Below are positions 45,436 to 55,895 of a DNA stretch of 64,000 nucleotides, piece by piece (the stretch's first letter is position 1; every line of letters begins with the position of its first letter). Source of the DNA: Algoriphagus aquimarinus (GTDB lineage Bacteria; Bacteroidota; Bacteroidia; Cytophagales; Cyclobacteriaceae); NCBI RefSeq assembly GCF_900112005.1, contig NZ_FOKK01000002.1, forward strand, positions 124,001 to 188,000. The letters are read 5' to 3'. The translations under genes and the position numbers were made by a program. The notes below the pieces were generated by a model that did not search any database, was not told where the DNA came from, and saw only the letters and a program-made list of their open reading frames with translations.

Positions 45436-46932
45436 TTATCTAGCTGGTCTATTGTTTGTCCCATCAACTCTTGGTTTGTTTTCTCTGTTGGCTACATCCC
45501 AAACTGTGTGGAAAATAAGTCTTGCTCTCTTTTCCATTAGCGGAAATTCAATTTTGTCCACCGTATCAGTTACTTGATGGTAATCATCATGTACACCGTT
45601 GAAGAAAAACGCAACTGGGATATTATGCTTTGCAAAATTGTAATGATCTGATCTGTAATAGAATCTATTTGGATCGTCCTCAGCATCATATCTGTAATCC
45701 AAGATTAAATCAGAGTAAGTGATGTTGTTGTATTCTAAGATTTTTTTCAAATCTGTAGATAGCATTTCAGAACCGATTACATACACGAAGTCAGTGTTTT
45801 CAGCATCTTGGTATTCGTAGTCAATTCTACCCACCATGTCAATATTGAAATTCACTACTGTGTTTTCCAATGGGAAGATAGGATGATCAGAGTAGTACTC
45901 AGAACCCAAAAGGCCTTTTTCTTCACCTGTTACATTTAGAAAAAGAATTGATCTTCTTGGCTTGATACCGTCTTTTGCAGCTGCAGCAAATGCCTCAGCA
46001 ATTTCCGTAACAGAAACAGTTCCTGATCCATCATCATCAGCTCCGTTGAAAACTTCGCCTGTGCTGCTCACACCTACGTGATCGTAGTGAGAAGAGATTA
46101 CTACTAGCTCCTCCTTCTTGTCAGTTCCTTCTAAGTAGCCCATTACATTTGAGCTTTCTACGTCTTCGACTTTCTTTTCGATCTGGTAAGTCGCCTTTTG
46201 AGACTTGATAGATTCAGGATTTGTTTTCGCTGCTTCTTTCAAAGCCTCCAAAGGAGTTCCGAACAATTCAGCCATTTTATCAGAGCTAACCATGAATACT
46301 GGTTTTTGCTCAATCTCCTTTGCGAAACCAACTCTACCTTTTCCAGCTAAGCTTTGGTAACGGCCAGCAATTCGATCAAAGTTTGCTTGACCTTCCATGC
46401 TTACGATTACAATACCCGCTGCTCCAGCTTCCATTACTTTAGTCAGAAGGTCATTAGATCTTACGCCTACAGCCCAGATACCAACCAACTTCCCTTTTAC
46501 GTCAACTTTAGCCAAGTTTTCGTCAGAAACTAATCCTAGGAATACAAGGTCAGTTTTAGACGCTTTCTTCATATCTCCATCACCGATGAAAACAAAATCT
46601 TTATTGTTAACAAGTTTGTTTTTGCCAACTTTCAAAGAAACTTCCCCGAAAGATGTGCTAACTAACTCAACAGCCTGAAGGTAACTTCCAGCTACTGGGC
46701 CACTCAAACCAATTTTTTTGTAGAAATCTGCCAAGTAATTAGCAGCAACTTTTTGCTCTTCAGAACCTGTGTCTCTGCCTTTCATTTCGTCAGAAGCGAG
46801 GTAGGTAAGACGTTCTTTAAGGTCTCCAGCGGTGATTGTGTTGGCATACTTCACCTGTGCAGGTTGCTGTGCCAACGACGGTAGAGCAAGGCCTAAAGCC
46901 ATTGCGCCCGTCAATAACAGACTTTTATTCAT
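45436..46932 (-). CDS. M28 family zinc aminopeptidase, secreted
   Basis: The 498-residue protein has a signal peptide (LLLTGAMALGLALPSLAQ), a protease-associated domain (about 115-235) inserted before the catalytic part, and M28 metal motifs SSHYDHVGV, NGADDDGSGT, NVTGEEKGLLGSEYY and NIDMVGR, with a late YRSDHYNF. It should remove N-terminal amino acids from peptides outside the cytoplasm. Confidence 0.93.
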   Translation of the reverse strand: MNKSLLLTGAMALGLALPSLAQQPAQVKYANTITAGDLKERLTYLASDEMKGRDTGSEEQKVAANYLADFYKKIGLSGPVAGSYLQAVELVSTSFGEVSLKVGKNKLVNNKDFVFIGDGDMKKASKTDLVFLGLVSDENLAKVDVKGKLVGIWAVGVRSNDLLTKVMEAGAAGIVIVSMEGQANFDRIAGRYQSLAGKGRVGFAKEIEQKPVFMVSSDKMAELFGTPLEALKEAAKTNPESIKSQKATYQIEKKVEDVESSNVMGYLEGTDKKEELVVISSHYDHVGVSSTGEVFNGADDDGSGTVSVTEIAEAFAAAAKDGIKPRRSILFLNVTGEEKGLLGSEYYSDHPIFPLENTVVNFNIDMVGRIDYEYQDAENTDFVYVIGSEMLSTDLKKILEYNNITYSDLILDYRYDAEDDPNRFYYRSDHYNFAKHNIPVAFFFNGVHDDYHQVTDTVDKIEFPLMEKRARLIFHTVWDVANRENKPRVDGTNNRPAR

Positions 46933-47139
46933 CAGTTTATAGTTAGGTTTTAATTCAGAAAGAAATCAATTGCAAGCACTCTATTACGAAGAAGAGCAAC
47001 TATAGGCTAATTTCAATCTATTTGCATTTCAGGCGCTAAACTAGAGAATTTTTCTACCCAACAATAAACCGCTTATATATTTTGATGTAACTCACCCGAA
47101 ATAATGGGGATCATGAAAGCTTTATCTTTCAATAAATTG

Positions 47140-47147
47140 TACCTTCG
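47140..47147 (+). promoter_or_regulatory. Probable -7 element for gcvP
   Basis: TACCTTCG matches the Bacteroidota -7 consensus TAnnTTTG in seven of eight positions. The -33 element is not clear. The ATG is at 47206. Confidence 0.4.
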
Positions 47148-47205
47148 CACCTTGAAAAATTAGAGGATTTCAAACCCAAATAGTTCATCGTCTTAACGTT
47201 CTTAT

Positions 47206-50094
47206 ATGAAGATCAATCTTTCTAATGCTGTCAAATTTGAGAGCAGACACAATGGCCCGACAGATGCAGAAATCTCAGCAATGCTGGAGAAAATCGGAGC
47301 TTCATCTTTAGAGGAATTAATCAACCAGACTGTACCAAAGTCTATCCAATTGGATCGCCCGTTGGATCTTCCTGCTGCAAAATTGGAATCTGAGTTTTTG
47401 AAAGATTTCAAAAAACTTGCTTCTAAAAACAAAGTATTCAAGTCATTTATTGGCTTGGGTTACTATGACACATTAGTGCCAGGGGTGATTTTGAGAAATG
47501 TACTTGAGAATCCAGGATGGTATACTGCTTATACTCCTTACCAAGCTGAAATAGCTCAAGGTAGACTAGAAGCTTTGATCAATTTCCAAACTGTTATAAT
47601 GGAATTGACAGGAATGGAACTTGCGAATGCTTCACTTCTTGACGAAGGTACTGCTGCAGCTGAAGCGATGAATATGCTTTTTGCAGTGAAACCTAGAGAA
47701 AAAAAGAACGCCACGAAATTCTTTGTAGACGAAAAAGTATTCCCTCAAACTAAAGCTGTTCTAGAAACTAGAGCTGAGCCAGTAGGAATTGAGTTGGTAT
47801 ACGGATCTATTGATTCCTTGGACTTGACAGATGAGAATCTATTCGGAGTGCTCTTCCAATATCCTGATGCAGACGGTGAAGCACGTGATTACTCTGCTAT
47901 CGTCGCCGCTGCCAAAGAAAATAATGTAACAACAGCTTTCGCTGCTGATCTTTTAGCATTGACGCTTTTGACTGCCCCGGGTGAAATGGGAGCGGATGTC
48001 GTGATCGGTTCTTCTCAGCGTTTTGGTGTGCCAATGGGTTACGGTGGACCACACGCTGGTTTCTTCGCAACGAAGGAAGCTTACAAGCGTCAGATCCCAG
48101 GAAGAATCATCGGTGTTTCTCAGGATCGCGAAGGTAATAAAGCCTACAGAATGGCTTTACAAACACGTGAGCAGCACATTAAAAGAGAAAAAGCAACTTC
48201 AAATATTTGTACTGCACAAGTACTATTGGCTGTCATGGCTAGTTTCTATGCAGTTTATCACGGTCCAAAAGGACTGAAGAACATTGCACTTAGAACTCAT
48301 GGACTAGCGAAACTTACTGCTAAGTCTCTTGAGCAGTTAGGCTATGAGGTTACTTCCAAGAATTATTTTGACACCATCAAAGTAAGCATAGAAGCTAAAT
48401 CTCTTAATGCAATCCAATCTTTGGCTCTTTCTGCGGAAATGAATTTCCGTTACGATTACGATACAGTTTTCTTGACTTTTGACGAAGCGAAGACTTTAGA
48501 AGATATCGCTTCAGTAGTTGAGGTTTTTGCGAAAGCAAAAGGAGTGGAAGCTCCAGATCTTTCGGCTCTGGCTTCAGAAATTGAATTGGATTTGCCAGAA
48601 GGATTAGTAAGAACTTCTGAGTATTTGACTCACCCAGTATTCAATGATTTCCAGAGTGAGCACGAGATGCTTCGCTACATTAAGCGTTTGGAGAATAAGG
48701 ATTTGTCATTGGTACACTCTATGATTTCTCTAGGCTCATGCACAATGAAGCTTAATGCTACAGCGGAAATGATCCCTGTCACTTGGCCTGAGTTTGGACA
48801 AATGCACCCATTTGCTCCAACCGATCAGACTGCTGGATACCAGGAGCTTTTTGCAAACTTGAGACATTGGTTGAATGAAATCACTGGTTTTGCAGATACT
48901 TCACTTCAGCCAAATTCTGGCGCACAAGGTGAGTTTGCTGGACTAATGGTAATTCGTGCCTATCACCAAAGCAGAGGCGATCACCACAGAAATGTGGCCT
49001 TGATCCCTACTTCCGCTCACGGTACAAACCCTGCTTCTGCTGTAATGGCTGGAATGAAAGTGGTTTTAGTGAAATGTGACGAAAAAGGAAATATTGACAT
49101 CGAAGACTTGAGAGCAAAAGCAACAGCTAATGCAAATGAGTTGTCGTCTCTTTTGGTGACTTACCCATCTACTCACGGAGTATTTGAAGTGGCTATTCAG
49201 GAGATCTGCGAAATCATTCACGAAAACGGTGGACAGGTTTACATGGACGGAGCTAATATGAATGCTCAGGTGGGATTGACTAGCCCAGGCAGAATTGGAG
49301 CTGACGTTTGTCATTTGAATCTTCACAAAACCTTCTGTATTCCTCACGGTGGTGGTGGACCAGGCATGGGCCCAATCTGTGTTGCAAGTCATTTGGCTCC
49401 CTTCCTTCCAGGAAACCCAGTGGTGAAAGCTGGTGGTGAGCAGGCAGTTTCTTCTATTTCGGCAGCACCTTATGGTAGTGCGAGCATTTTGCCAATCTCT
49501 TATGCTTACATCGCAATGATGGGAGGAGATGGTTTGACAAATGCTACGAAAATGGCAATCCTAAATGCTAACTACATTAAGGAAAGATTGAAAGATCATT
49601 TCCCTATTTTATATACAGGAACGCAGGGAAGAGCGGCTCACGAAATGATCGTCGATTGCCGAGCTTTTAAGGAAGTAGGAGTGGAAGTAGAAGATATCGC
49701 TAAGCGATTGATGGATTATGGTTACCACGCGCCTACAGTTTCTTTCCCAGTAGCTGGCACCTTGATGATCGAGCCAACTGAGTCTGAAACTAAAGCTGAA
49801 TTGGATAAATTCTGTGATGCATTACTTTCTATCCGTGCGGAGATCCAAGAGATCGAAGATGGCGCAGCTGATCGAGTAGAAAACGTTTTGAAAAATGCGC
49901 CTCACACGGCAATGATGGTTCTTACAGATAAGTGGGAATTGCCTTATTCTAGAGAAAAAGCCGTTTATCCTCTTGAGTATGTGAAAGGAAATAAATTCTG
50001 GCCAAGCGTAAGAAGAATTGATTCGGCCTTCGGAGACAGAAATTTGATCTGTAGCTGTATACCAGTAGAAGATTACGCAAGTGAAGAAGCTTAA
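47206..50094 (+). CDS. gcvP: Glycine dehydrogenase (decarboxylating), P protein
   Basis: The 962-residue single-chain P protein comprises both halves of the fold. The N-terminal half starts [17 protein letters not shown] and contains [11 protein letters not shown] and [15 protein letters not shown]. The second half contains [19 protein letters not shown], where K is the PLP lysine. It decarboxylates glycine and passes the aminomethyl group to the lipoylated H protein. gcvT and gcvH are not nearby, but lipA (lipoyl synthase) lies 1.2 kb downstream on the other strand. Confidence 0.98.
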   Translation: MKINLSNAVKFESRHNGPTDAEISAMLEKIGASSLEELINQTVPKSIQLDRPLDLPAAKLESEFLKDFKKLASKNKVFKSFIGLGYYDTLVPGVILRNVLENPGWYTAYTPYQAEIAQGRLEALINFQTVIMELTGMELANASLLDEGTAAAEAMNMLFAVKPREKKNATKFFVDEKVFPQTKAVLETRAEPVGIELVYGSIDSLDLTDENLFGVLFQYPDADGEARDYSAIVAAAKENNVTTAFAADLLALTLLTAPGEMGADVVIGSSQRFGVPMGYGGPHAGFFATKEAYKRQIPGRIIGVSQDREGNKAYRMALQTREQHIKREKATSNICTAQVLLAVMASFYAVYHGPKGLKNIALRTHGLAKLTAKSLEQLGYEVTSKNYFDTIKVSIEAKSLNAIQSLALSAEMNFRYDYDTVFLTFDEAKTLEDIASVVEVFAKAKGVEAPDLSALASEIELDLPEGLVRTSEYLTHPVFNDFQSEHEMLRYIKRLENKDLSLVHSMISLGSCTMKLNATAEMIPVTWPEFGQMHPFAPTDQTAGYQELFANLRHWLNEITGFADTSLQPNSGAQGEFAGLMVIRAYHQSRGDHHRNVALIPTSAHGTNPASAVMAGMKVVLVKCDEKGNIDIEDLRAKATANANELSSLLVTYPSTHGVFEVAIQEICEIIHENGGQVYMDGANMNAQVGLTSPGRIGADVCHLNLHKTFCIPHGGGGPGMGPICVASHLAPFLPGNPVVKAGGEQAVSSISAAPYGSASILPISYAYIAMMGGDGLTNATKMAILNANYIKERLKDHFPILYTGTQGRAAHEMIVDCRAFKEVGVEVEDIAKRLMDYGYHAPTVSFPVAGTLMIEPTESETKAELDKFCDALLSIRAEIQEIEDGAADRVENVLKNAPHTAMMVLTDKWELPYSREKAVYPLEYVKGNKFWPSVRRIDSAFGDRNLICSCIPVEDYASEEA

Positions 50095-50117
50095 TTAGCT
50101 TAAGATAAAGAGTGAAG

Positions 50118-50145
50118 AGGCTACCAATTAGGTAGCCTTTTTTTT
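50118..50145 (+). terminator. Terminator of gcvP
   Basis: The arms AGGCTACC and GGTAGCCT with a 5-nt loop are followed by eight T. It lies 23 nt after the gcvP stop codon. Confidence 0.92.
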
Positions 50146-50148
50146 GGC

Positions 50149-50460
50149 TTAGAGTAACGGCATCTTATCTTCTTCAGAAAGTTGAATTTCCAAACCTCCG
50201 ATTTTTGAAGCCACAAAATTATAGACTATTGCCCCTAATGCCCCTACTATAAAACCTATGATTCCATACAAAATCGGGAAGACAATAGCCATTCCAACAC
50301 CTAATCCTAGGCCATAAGAATACATTTCATTCCCTAAGAGTCCTGAAAATATGGAAAAGAAAAGCGCATAAAATATTCCAATCACAAAGCCTAAACCACC
50401 AAGTGTCAAGCCGTAAATTTTTGCTGCGGAAGAAATTCCGATTTTTTCAATTTTTACCAT
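50149..50460 (-). CDS. Small membrane protein, tandem paralog A
   Basis: The 103-residue protein has a soluble N-terminus (MVKIEKIGISSAAKIYGLTL), a hydrophobic stretch about residues 20-43, and a second hydrophobic region about 50-88 probably forming two helices, then a short acidic tail (QLSEEDKMPLL). No family is firmly recognised. It is the downstream copy of a pair with the gene at 50749, about three-quarters identical in protein sequence by eye. Confidence 0.75.
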   Translation of the reverse strand: MVKIEKIGISSAAKIYGLTLGGLGFVIGIFYALFFSIFSGLLGNEMYSYGLGLGVGMAIVFPILYGIIGFIVGALGAIVYNFVASKIGGLEIQLSEEDKMPLL

Positions 50461-50526
50461 TTGCTTTTAGTTTAATGTGAATTCGACCAGTTTTAATAGA
50501 CATCAAAATATTGAAAAATTAAGCAT

Positions 50527-50554
50527 AAAAAAAGCGCACCAGTAAAGTGTGCTT
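50527..50554 (-). terminator. Terminator of paralog B
   Basis: AAGCGCAC and GTGTGCTT pair with one G-U, followed on the minus strand by a U-tract. It lies about 195 nt after the stop codon of the gene at 50749 and about 70 nt before the start of paralog A. A near copy exists at 51117-51143. Confidence 0.65.
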
Positions 50555-50748
50555 GTGAAATTGGCGAAGAAAAATCACTTAGTCATCCTTCTCAGCATGG
50601 CAAAAAGAACTCACAAATAGATCTATTTAGCTCAAGACTTCAGTTTTGGACCTATCGCAATTTACGCTCTTGGCCTACTTTTCTATGAGATATGTTTCAA
50701 CGTAATTCTTTATAGTTGGAGCACACGCTATAATCCTCATTTATCTTT

Positions 50749-51060
50749 TCATAAAGGAATTTCATCATCCTTTGAAAGCTGGATTTCCAGTCCGCCAATT
50801 TTCGAAGCCACAAAATTATAGATTACTGATCCCAGTGCTCCTATAATAAAGCCCATTATTCCATACATAATTGGAAAAGCGATTACCATTACTATCCCTA
50901 AACCACCTGCACTGGAGATAGGAAAAGAGTTTCCTAGTAAGCCAGAGAATGCAGATAGGAACAATGCATAGAATATGCCTATCACAAAGCCAAGAATGCC
51001 AAGTGTCAGACCATAGATTTTGGCAGCGGAAGAAACTCCTATTTTTTCAATTTTTACCAT
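50749..51060 (-). CDS. Small membrane protein, tandem paralog B
   Basis: The 103-residue protein matches paralog A almost throughout: MVKIEKIGVSSAAKIYGLTL at the start, YNFVASKIGGLEIQLS near the end, with the centre (SFPISSAGGLGIVM) the main difference. It has the same three-helix layout. The short sequence before the start codon and the upstream hairpin are also shared, so the whole unit was copied, not just the coding part. Function unknown. Confidence 0.75.
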   Translation of the reverse strand: MVKIEKIGVSSAAKIYGLTLGILGFVIGIFYALFLSAFSGLLGNSFPISSAGGLGIVMVIAFPIMYGIMGFIIGALGSVIYNFVASKIGGLEIQLSKDDEIPL

Positions 51061-51116
51061 TTGGTTAAAAGTTTAGTGTGAGATATACTTCCTCAAAATA
51101 TTAAAAAATTAGGCAT

Positions 51117-51143
51117 AAAAAAAGCACACCCGAAAGTGTGCTT
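51117..51143 (-). terminator. Terminator downstream of lipA
   Basis: AAGCACAC and GTGTGCTT form a perfect 8-bp stem with a U-tract on the minus strand. It lies 166 nt after the lipA stop codon. It is the counterpart of 50527-50554, placed likewise before a paralog gene. Confidence 0.7.
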
Positions 51144-51308
51144 ATACTATTCGTCTATGAAATTTATGAATAGATTCTTTTTTACAAAGAGGAAAAAGAG
51201 TCAAACGAATTGATTGACAGTAGCGAATTCGATACTTCGGCCACCCGTCTTCGGTCTTCTGTCCGGTCAACCAAAGGAAATAGGGACCAGTATCAATTAG
51301 CGTAAAAT

Positions 51309-52187
51309 CTAGACATTAACGTGTCTCTCTGCATGATAAGATGATCTTACTAGCGGACCAGACTCTACATATTTCAAACCTCTTGCCAGTCCTTCTTCTC
51401 TATATTCTGCGAAAAGATCCGGATGTATAAACTCAGCAACTTCTATGTGCATCTTGGTAGGCTGAAGGTATTGTCCTAGGGTCAGGATATCACAACCATG
51501 CGCAGCTAGATCATCCATGGCTTTTAACACCTCTTCCTTTTTCTCTCCCAAACCAAGCATCATACCTGTTTTGGTTCTTTTACCAAACTCCTTGGTCAAT
51601 TTGGTTTGTTCTAATGAACGAGCATATTTTGCCTGTGGTCGAACTCTTCTATAAAGACTTTCCACTGTTTCCATATTATGAGAAACAACTTCCTGTCCAG
51701 CGCTGATCATACGATATAATGCATCCCAATTTGATTTTACATCTGGGATCAAAGTTTCAATAGTAGTCTCAGGAGAAAGCTCTTTGGTCTGAACGACGGT
51801 TTGATACCATATTTCAGCTCCTTTATCTTTCAACTCATCTCTATTCACGGAAGTTAAAACCGCATGTTTTACTCCCATGAGTTTAATAGCTTCGGCAACT
51901 CTTCTAGGTTCGTCAGTATCATACTCAGGCGGTCGGCCAGTCGCTACTGCACAAAATGAGCAGGAACGCGTACATACATTTCCTAAAATCATAAAGGTGG
52001 CGGTGCCTGCGCCCCAGCATTCACCCATGTTCGGGCAATTGCCGCTTTCGCATATCGTATGAAGCTTATGCTCATCGACTAATTTGCGGACTTTGGCGTA
52101 TTCTTTTCCTACCGGAAGTTTAACTCTAAGCCAATCAGGCTTTTTTCTTCGAGTGGCTTCTTGGGAAATTACAGGTAATTCGATCAT
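51309..52187 (-). CDS. lipA: Lipoyl synthase
   Basis: The 292-residue radical-SAM enzyme has the auxiliary cluster motif [12 protein letters not shown], the SAM cluster CTRSCSFC (CX3CX2C), [10 protein letters not shown], and the C-terminal [17 protein letters not shown] with the Ser ligand RSSYHA. It inserts sulfur into octanoyl groups of lipoyl domains, including GcvH and the 2-oxo acid dehydrogenases. It lies downstream of the gene at 52242 on the same strand with a 54-nt gap. Confidence 0.97.
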   Translation of the reverse strand: MIELPVISQEATRRKKPDWLRVKLPVGKEYAKVRKLVDEHKLHTICESGNCPNMGECWGAGTATFMILGNVCTRSCSFCAVATGRPPEYDTDEPRRVAEAIKLMGVKHAVLTSVNRDELKDKGAEIWYQTVVQTKELSPETTIETLIPDVKSNWDALYRMISAGQEVVSHNMETVESLYRRVRPQAKYARSLEQTKLTKEFGKRTKTGMMLGLGEKKEEVLKAMDDLAAHGCDILTLGQYLQPTKMHIEVAEFIHPDLFAEYREEGLARGLKYVESGPLVRSSYHAERHVNV

Positions 52188-52241
52188 TGATTTCTGATTT
52201 GATGCAAAGGTAACTCAGCCAAGGTCAAAACCCAAGTTGAC

Positions 52242-52970
52242 TTACCGTCTGAACCCGTAGAAAAACGTGAAGTACGCGGACTGGAACAACTGTCGGTTTT
52301 CTGTAGTAGGGATCAACGGGATTTCTTTGGTAAAACCTTCAAGCATGTATCCAAGTTCCAATCCCATTGCATTTGAGCGAAAAACCCCAAATTCAAAATT
52401 AAGAGCTGCTTTTAAATTACCTCCGAACGCAAACTCTGATTGTCCTATACCTTCGAAAAGCCTACCAGTGCCCAAAATATTAAATCGGCTTTGATGAACT
52501 TCAGGATTGTACTGCTCGCGAACCGTTTCTACACGGTTTAGCGCATACTCTATATAATAAGGTGCGATTATACCAAAGGATGGTCCAATCGCTGCTAACG
52601 CAGAAACTTGAACACCTTGATTAGGTGCTTTTTTAAAAAGAATTATCTCACGACCATATTGAGGTCTAATCGAATAGAGGTAGTTGGACTTCCCGAAAAT
52701 ATAGCTGTTACCCAGAACTGTGTTGTATCGGATTTCCTTAGGGTTTTTGACATTGGAAAGCTCCAACGCCAAAAAACTAAACTGGGTATCGTCGATTCGC
52801 GTTCCTACTTTGAACACAAAACCTCCGATCAGTCCGCCGTTAGTGTTTTTGTTGCCGCCAAACATGTATTCCTTATCGTATTCATAGTTGCCTATATCTT
52901 CTCTTTGGGCAAAAGATTCTATGGAAAAGGAAAGTAATAGAAGTGGTAAAATGAATTTCAGCTTGGTCAT
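52242..52970 (-). CDS. Putative outer-membrane beta-barrel protein
   Basis: The 242-residue protein has a signal peptide (FILPLLLLSFSIESFAQ) and alternating strands such as GGLIGGFVFKVGTRI, YLYSIRPQYGREIILF and FGVFRSNAMGLELGYMLEGF. It ends in an aromatic strand (YFTFFYGFRR). The pattern fits an eight-to-ten-strand barrel, but no family is recognised. Position before lipA may be incidental. Confidence 0.65.
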   Translation of the reverse strand: MTKLKFILPLLLLSFSIESFAQREDIGNYEYDKEYMFGGNKNTNGGLIGGFVFKVGTRIDDTQFSFLALELSNVKNPKEIRYNTVLGNSYIFGKSNYLYSIRPQYGREIILFKKAPNQGVQVSALAAIGPSFGIIAPYYIEYALNRVETVREQYNPEVHQSRFNILGTGRLFEGIGQSEFAFGGNLKAALNFEFGVFRSNAMGLELGYMLEGFTKEIPLIPTTENRQLFQSAYFTFFYGFRR

Positions 52971-53040
52971 TCGAATTGGTCGAAAATATAGCCCTATTTT
53001 TGGGTGTTAGTATTTTAACTGATTTTAAAAATAAGAGTTT

Positions 53041-53445
53041 ATGCCCACTATAAAAAGTTCATATTTAGGGAATTTGAGAACAGAATCTGAGCACTTGCAA
53101 TCAAGCGTGAAAATACTGACTGATGCTCCCGTGGATAATAACGGAAAAGGAGAAGCTTTTTCTCCGACCGACTTGGTAGCTAGCGCTTTAGGAAGCTGCA
53201 TGGTTACAATCATGGGAATTGTCGCGAATCGGGATTCAGTTTCATTGGATGGATTAACTTGGGAAGTAACCAAAATAATGCAAGGATCACCTAGAAAAAT
53301 AAATGAAATCATTGTTGATTTTAATTGGGATAACCCAATAACTGACACGTCGATGATCCAAAAATTGAAAAATGCTGCAAAAACTTGTCCAGTTGCGTTA
53401 AGCTTGGATTCGGAAATTAAGCAGACTTTGAATTTCAATTTCTGA
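53041..53445 (+). CDS. OsmC family protein
   Basis: The 134-residue protein has the two redox cysteines of OsmC/Ohr enzymes in SALGSCMVTIMG and KTCPVALSL, and the family GEAFSPTDLVA motif before the first. These proteins reduce organic hydroperoxides. A possible -7 element TATTTTTG lies at 52995. An open frame on the other strand covers the same region and is a shadow. Confidence 0.92.
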   Translation: MPTIKSSYLGNLRTESEHLQSSVKILTDAPVDNNGKGEAFSPTDLVASALGSCMVTIMGIVANRDSVSLDGLTWEVTKIMQGSPRKINEIIVDFNWDNPITDTSMIQKLKNAAKTCPVALSLDSEIKQTLNFNF

Positions 53446-53594
53446 ATGCAAAAGTAAAGGAAAATCGAAATCTAGAATGACTAGTCTCTATCAAGGATGT
53501 TACATCTATCTTCGGTCCTCCAACCTTCAAACTAAAGAAATTAAGTTTGCTAGTATTATTTAGAACACTGTAAAAGTATATAAACCCATCTATT

Positions 53595-54503
53595 ATGAGC
53601 TATTTATTTGAATCCTTCAAGGGCTGGAAAAGCTATTGCGAAGAGAAGAATCTAACCCTACCAGAATCTGTCATCGAATATGAAGTAGATCAGAAAAATG
53701 GAACAGATGAAAAGATTAAAGCGGGACTTCTTCAGGCATATGGCGTGATGAAAGATGCGGTGAAGACTGGGTTGGAAGAAGAAATGACTTCTCGCTCTGG
53801 AATGATTAATAACGGAGCTAAGAAAGTTTTCAATCACCCTTTGTCAGTCCTATCACCTGAATTCCAGAAGTTGATCTCCCGGGCTTTGGCTGCCAAAGAA
53901 GTGAATTCTTGCATGGGCAGAGTGGTAGCCGCGCCTACAGCAGGTGCAAGCGGCATCCTCCCTGGCACGTTGGTGACACTTCAAGAAATTCACGGCTTAA
54001 CTGATGAGCAAATTGTAGATGGACTGTTAGTAGGTGCTGGCATTGCTTTGATCATAGAAGAAAAAGCAAGTTTGGCTGGTGCTGTTGGTGGTTGTCAAGC
54101 TGAAACAGGCTCTGCAGCAGCTATGGCTTCAGGTGCTATTGTATACTGTTTAGGTGGAAATACTGATCAGATTTATAATGCAGTCGCTATTACAATTCAG
54201 TGTATGCTGGGATTAGTGTGTGATCCTGTCGCAGGCTTAGTAGAAGTTCCTTGTGTGGTACGAAATGCAAGTGCAGCTGCGATTGCTTTCAGTTCAGCTC
54301 AAATAGCTTTGGCAAATGTAAGTGCCGTGATCCCAGTTGATGAATGTATAGACGCGATGGGTGAGGTAGGCGCCTCAATGGAAAGTAGGTATAAGGAAAC
54401 CGCTATGGGTGGATTGGCTGCTACCTTGACAGGTCAGGCCATTGCTGATCGGGTACTCATAAAAGACATAGAAATCTTACCCGACGAAGAATTAGAGGAA
54501 TAG
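53595..54503 (+). CDS. sdaAA: L-serine dehydratase, iron-sulfur type, alpha subunit
   Basis: The 302-residue protein matches the alpha domain of the 4Fe-4S serine dehydratases: CMGRVVAAPTAGASGILPGT, LAGAVGGCQAETGSAAAMAS, and CDPVAGLVEVPCVVRNAS, with three or more conserved Cys that bind the cluster. It converts serine to pyruvate and ammonia. The usual beta subunit is not next to it in this window, so it must be elsewhere or dispensable. It ends 12 nt inside the convergent gene at 54492. Confidence 0.93.
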   Translation: MSYLFESFKGWKSYCEEKNLTLPESVIEYEVDQKNGTDEKIKAGLLQAYGVMKDAVKTGLEEEMTSRSGMINNGAKKVFNHPLSVLSPEFQKLISRALAAKEVNSCMGRVVAAPTAGASGILPGTLVTLQEIHGLTDEQIVDGLLVGAGIALIIEEKASLAGAVGGCQAETGSAAAMASGAIVYCLGGNTDQIYNAVAITIQCMLGLVCDPVAGLVEVPCVVRNASAAAIAFSSAQIALANVSAVIPVDECIDAMGEVGASMESRYKETAMGGLAATLTGQAIADRVLIKDIEILPDEELEE

Positions 54504-54950
54504 ATTCTTAATAAACGGAACCGCTAAAAGATGATCTATACTCAAACTGAAAACAACCGCCCAGAAGCAGGCGCTCCAAAACATATGAAAATAAATGTGT
54601 CTTTTCTTGACACCAAAAGAAACCATGATTAGCGTTCCTCCTATTGGAGAAAGTAGTATTGGGGTAAATAAAGCGATACCTATTTCACCGTATTTTTTCC
54701 AAAGCTGAACTATCCTCCTATTCTTCTTTGAGAAAACTAGTTTTGGTTTTGTAAATATTTTTTCATCTAAAGTATCTTTTATCCTTGTACCTACTAAAGT
54801 GAAAATCACAACGCTGGTCATCATTCCTGCGACTGTTACTAGCACATTCTGCCATACACTATACCCCGCAGCTGATCCTAATACTGGTCCCGCAAGAAAC
54901 TTGAACCAACATAAAAAGTAGATTCCCAGTAAGGTCAGAATAGATTCCAT
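54492..54950 (-). CDS. Small integral membrane protein
   Basis: The 152-residue protein has four hydrophobic segments and a central soluble loop. The motif YGEIGIALFTPILLSPIGGT resembles the SNARE-associated/small multidrug-export type of membrane proteins, but the match is too loose for a name. Its start codon overlaps the stop codon of the exchanger gene at 54950 by 1 nt, so both are co-translated. It may assist ion transport or be unrelated. Confidence 0.7.
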   Translation of the reverse strand: MESILTLLGIYFLCWFKFLAGPVLGSAAGYSVWQNVLVTVAGMMTSVVIFTLVGTRIKDTLDEKIFTKPKLVFSKKNRRIVQLWKKYGEIGIALFTPILLSPIGGTLIMVSFGVKKRHIYFHMFWSACFWAVVFSLSIDHLLAVPFIKNLFL

Positions 54951-55888
54951 TATAACAGGAAGAACAAATAGGCAAAGTAGCTTAGTAAGAGAAGAGATCC
55001 TTCAACTTTTGAAACCCTCATCTTCGTACGCATCAACACGAATAGAAAGAGAGTAATTCCAAGCATCCATAAGAAATCAGAATCTATAAATGCTTGCGAC
55101 ACGCCAATCGGCTTGATGATCGCCGTAATCCCAATAATAGATAGAATATTCATGATATTACTTCCTAGGATATTACCTAAGGCTAAATCCGTTCGCTTCG
55201 ATAATGCAGCGATTATAGAGGTAATAAGTTCAGGTAAGCTTGTGCCAATGGCAATAATGGTCACACCAATTATGCGCTCAGAAACTCCGAACTCCCTGGA
55301 TATTTTCACTGCATTATTGACTAATAGTTCAGATCCTAGGTACAAACCTATCACGCCTCCAACAAATAAAGCAATGGATGTAAACCATGTATAGCTCTTC
55401 ACCTGCTCTATTTCTTCTTCCACTTCAGTATTATCAACTAAATCTGCTGTCGGACTTTTGAACAGGTAGATGTTAAATGTGATGAACAAGCCAAATAGTA
55501 GAATGCCTTCCCAAAATCCGATGAGCCCATTATAGCTTAAACCGTAAAAAAGTATTGAAACTAGTAACGTAACTAAATAATCAAATCGGATGTGAGTTTT
55601 TCGGATTAGAATGGGATAAAATATCCCGCTTATTCCTAGCACCAGAGCAATATTGGCAATATTGGATCCAATCACATTTCCAATAGATATATCACTGTTT
55701 CCCTTGAGGGCGGCATTCACACTTACTAATAGCTCCGGTGCAGATGTACCAAAAGCTACCACAGTCATCCCAATTAGTCCTGCACTCATCCCGAGCTTTA
55801 CAGCCATAGCGGAAGCACCATCTACAAGAATTTTACCGCCATAAAGTAAAATGACCAAACCAAGAAATAATAGGAAATAAGGTAGCAT
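54950..55888 (-). CDS. Calcium/sodium antiporter (CaCA family, YrbG-like)
   Basis: The start at 55888 (MLPYFLLFLGLVILLYGGKI) is preferred over an ATG 15 codons upstream because it avoids overlapping upp. The 312-residue protein has ten or so membrane helices and the two alpha repeats VVAFGTSAPELLVS-GNVIGSNIANI and IIAIGTSLPELITS-GNILGSNIMNI, with opposite orientation typical of CaCA exchangers. It should exchange Ca or Na ions across the inner membrane. Confidence 0.92.
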   Translation of the reverse strand: MLPYFLLFLGLVILLYGGKILVDGASAMAVKLGMSAGLIGMTVVAFGTSAPELLVSVNAALKGNSDISIGNVIGSNIANIALVLGISGIFYPILIRKTHIRFDYLVTLLVSILFYGLSYNGLIGFWEGILLFGLFITFNIYLFKSPTADLVDNTEVEEEIEQVKSYTWFTSIALFVGGVIGLYLGSELLVNNAVKISREFGVSERIIGVTIIAIGTSLPELITSIIAALSKRTDLALGNILGSNIMNILSIIGITAIIKPIGVSQAFIDSDFLWMLGITLFLFVLMRTKMRVSKVEGSLLLLSYFAYLFFLL

Positions 55889-55895
55889 GTAGTAA

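Noticed and set aside
53025-53438. A 137-codon open frame on the minus strand opposite the OsmC gene
   Set aside because: The plus strand codes for a clear OsmC protein with both redox cysteines; the opposite frame has no recognisable domain and is a codon-bias shadow.
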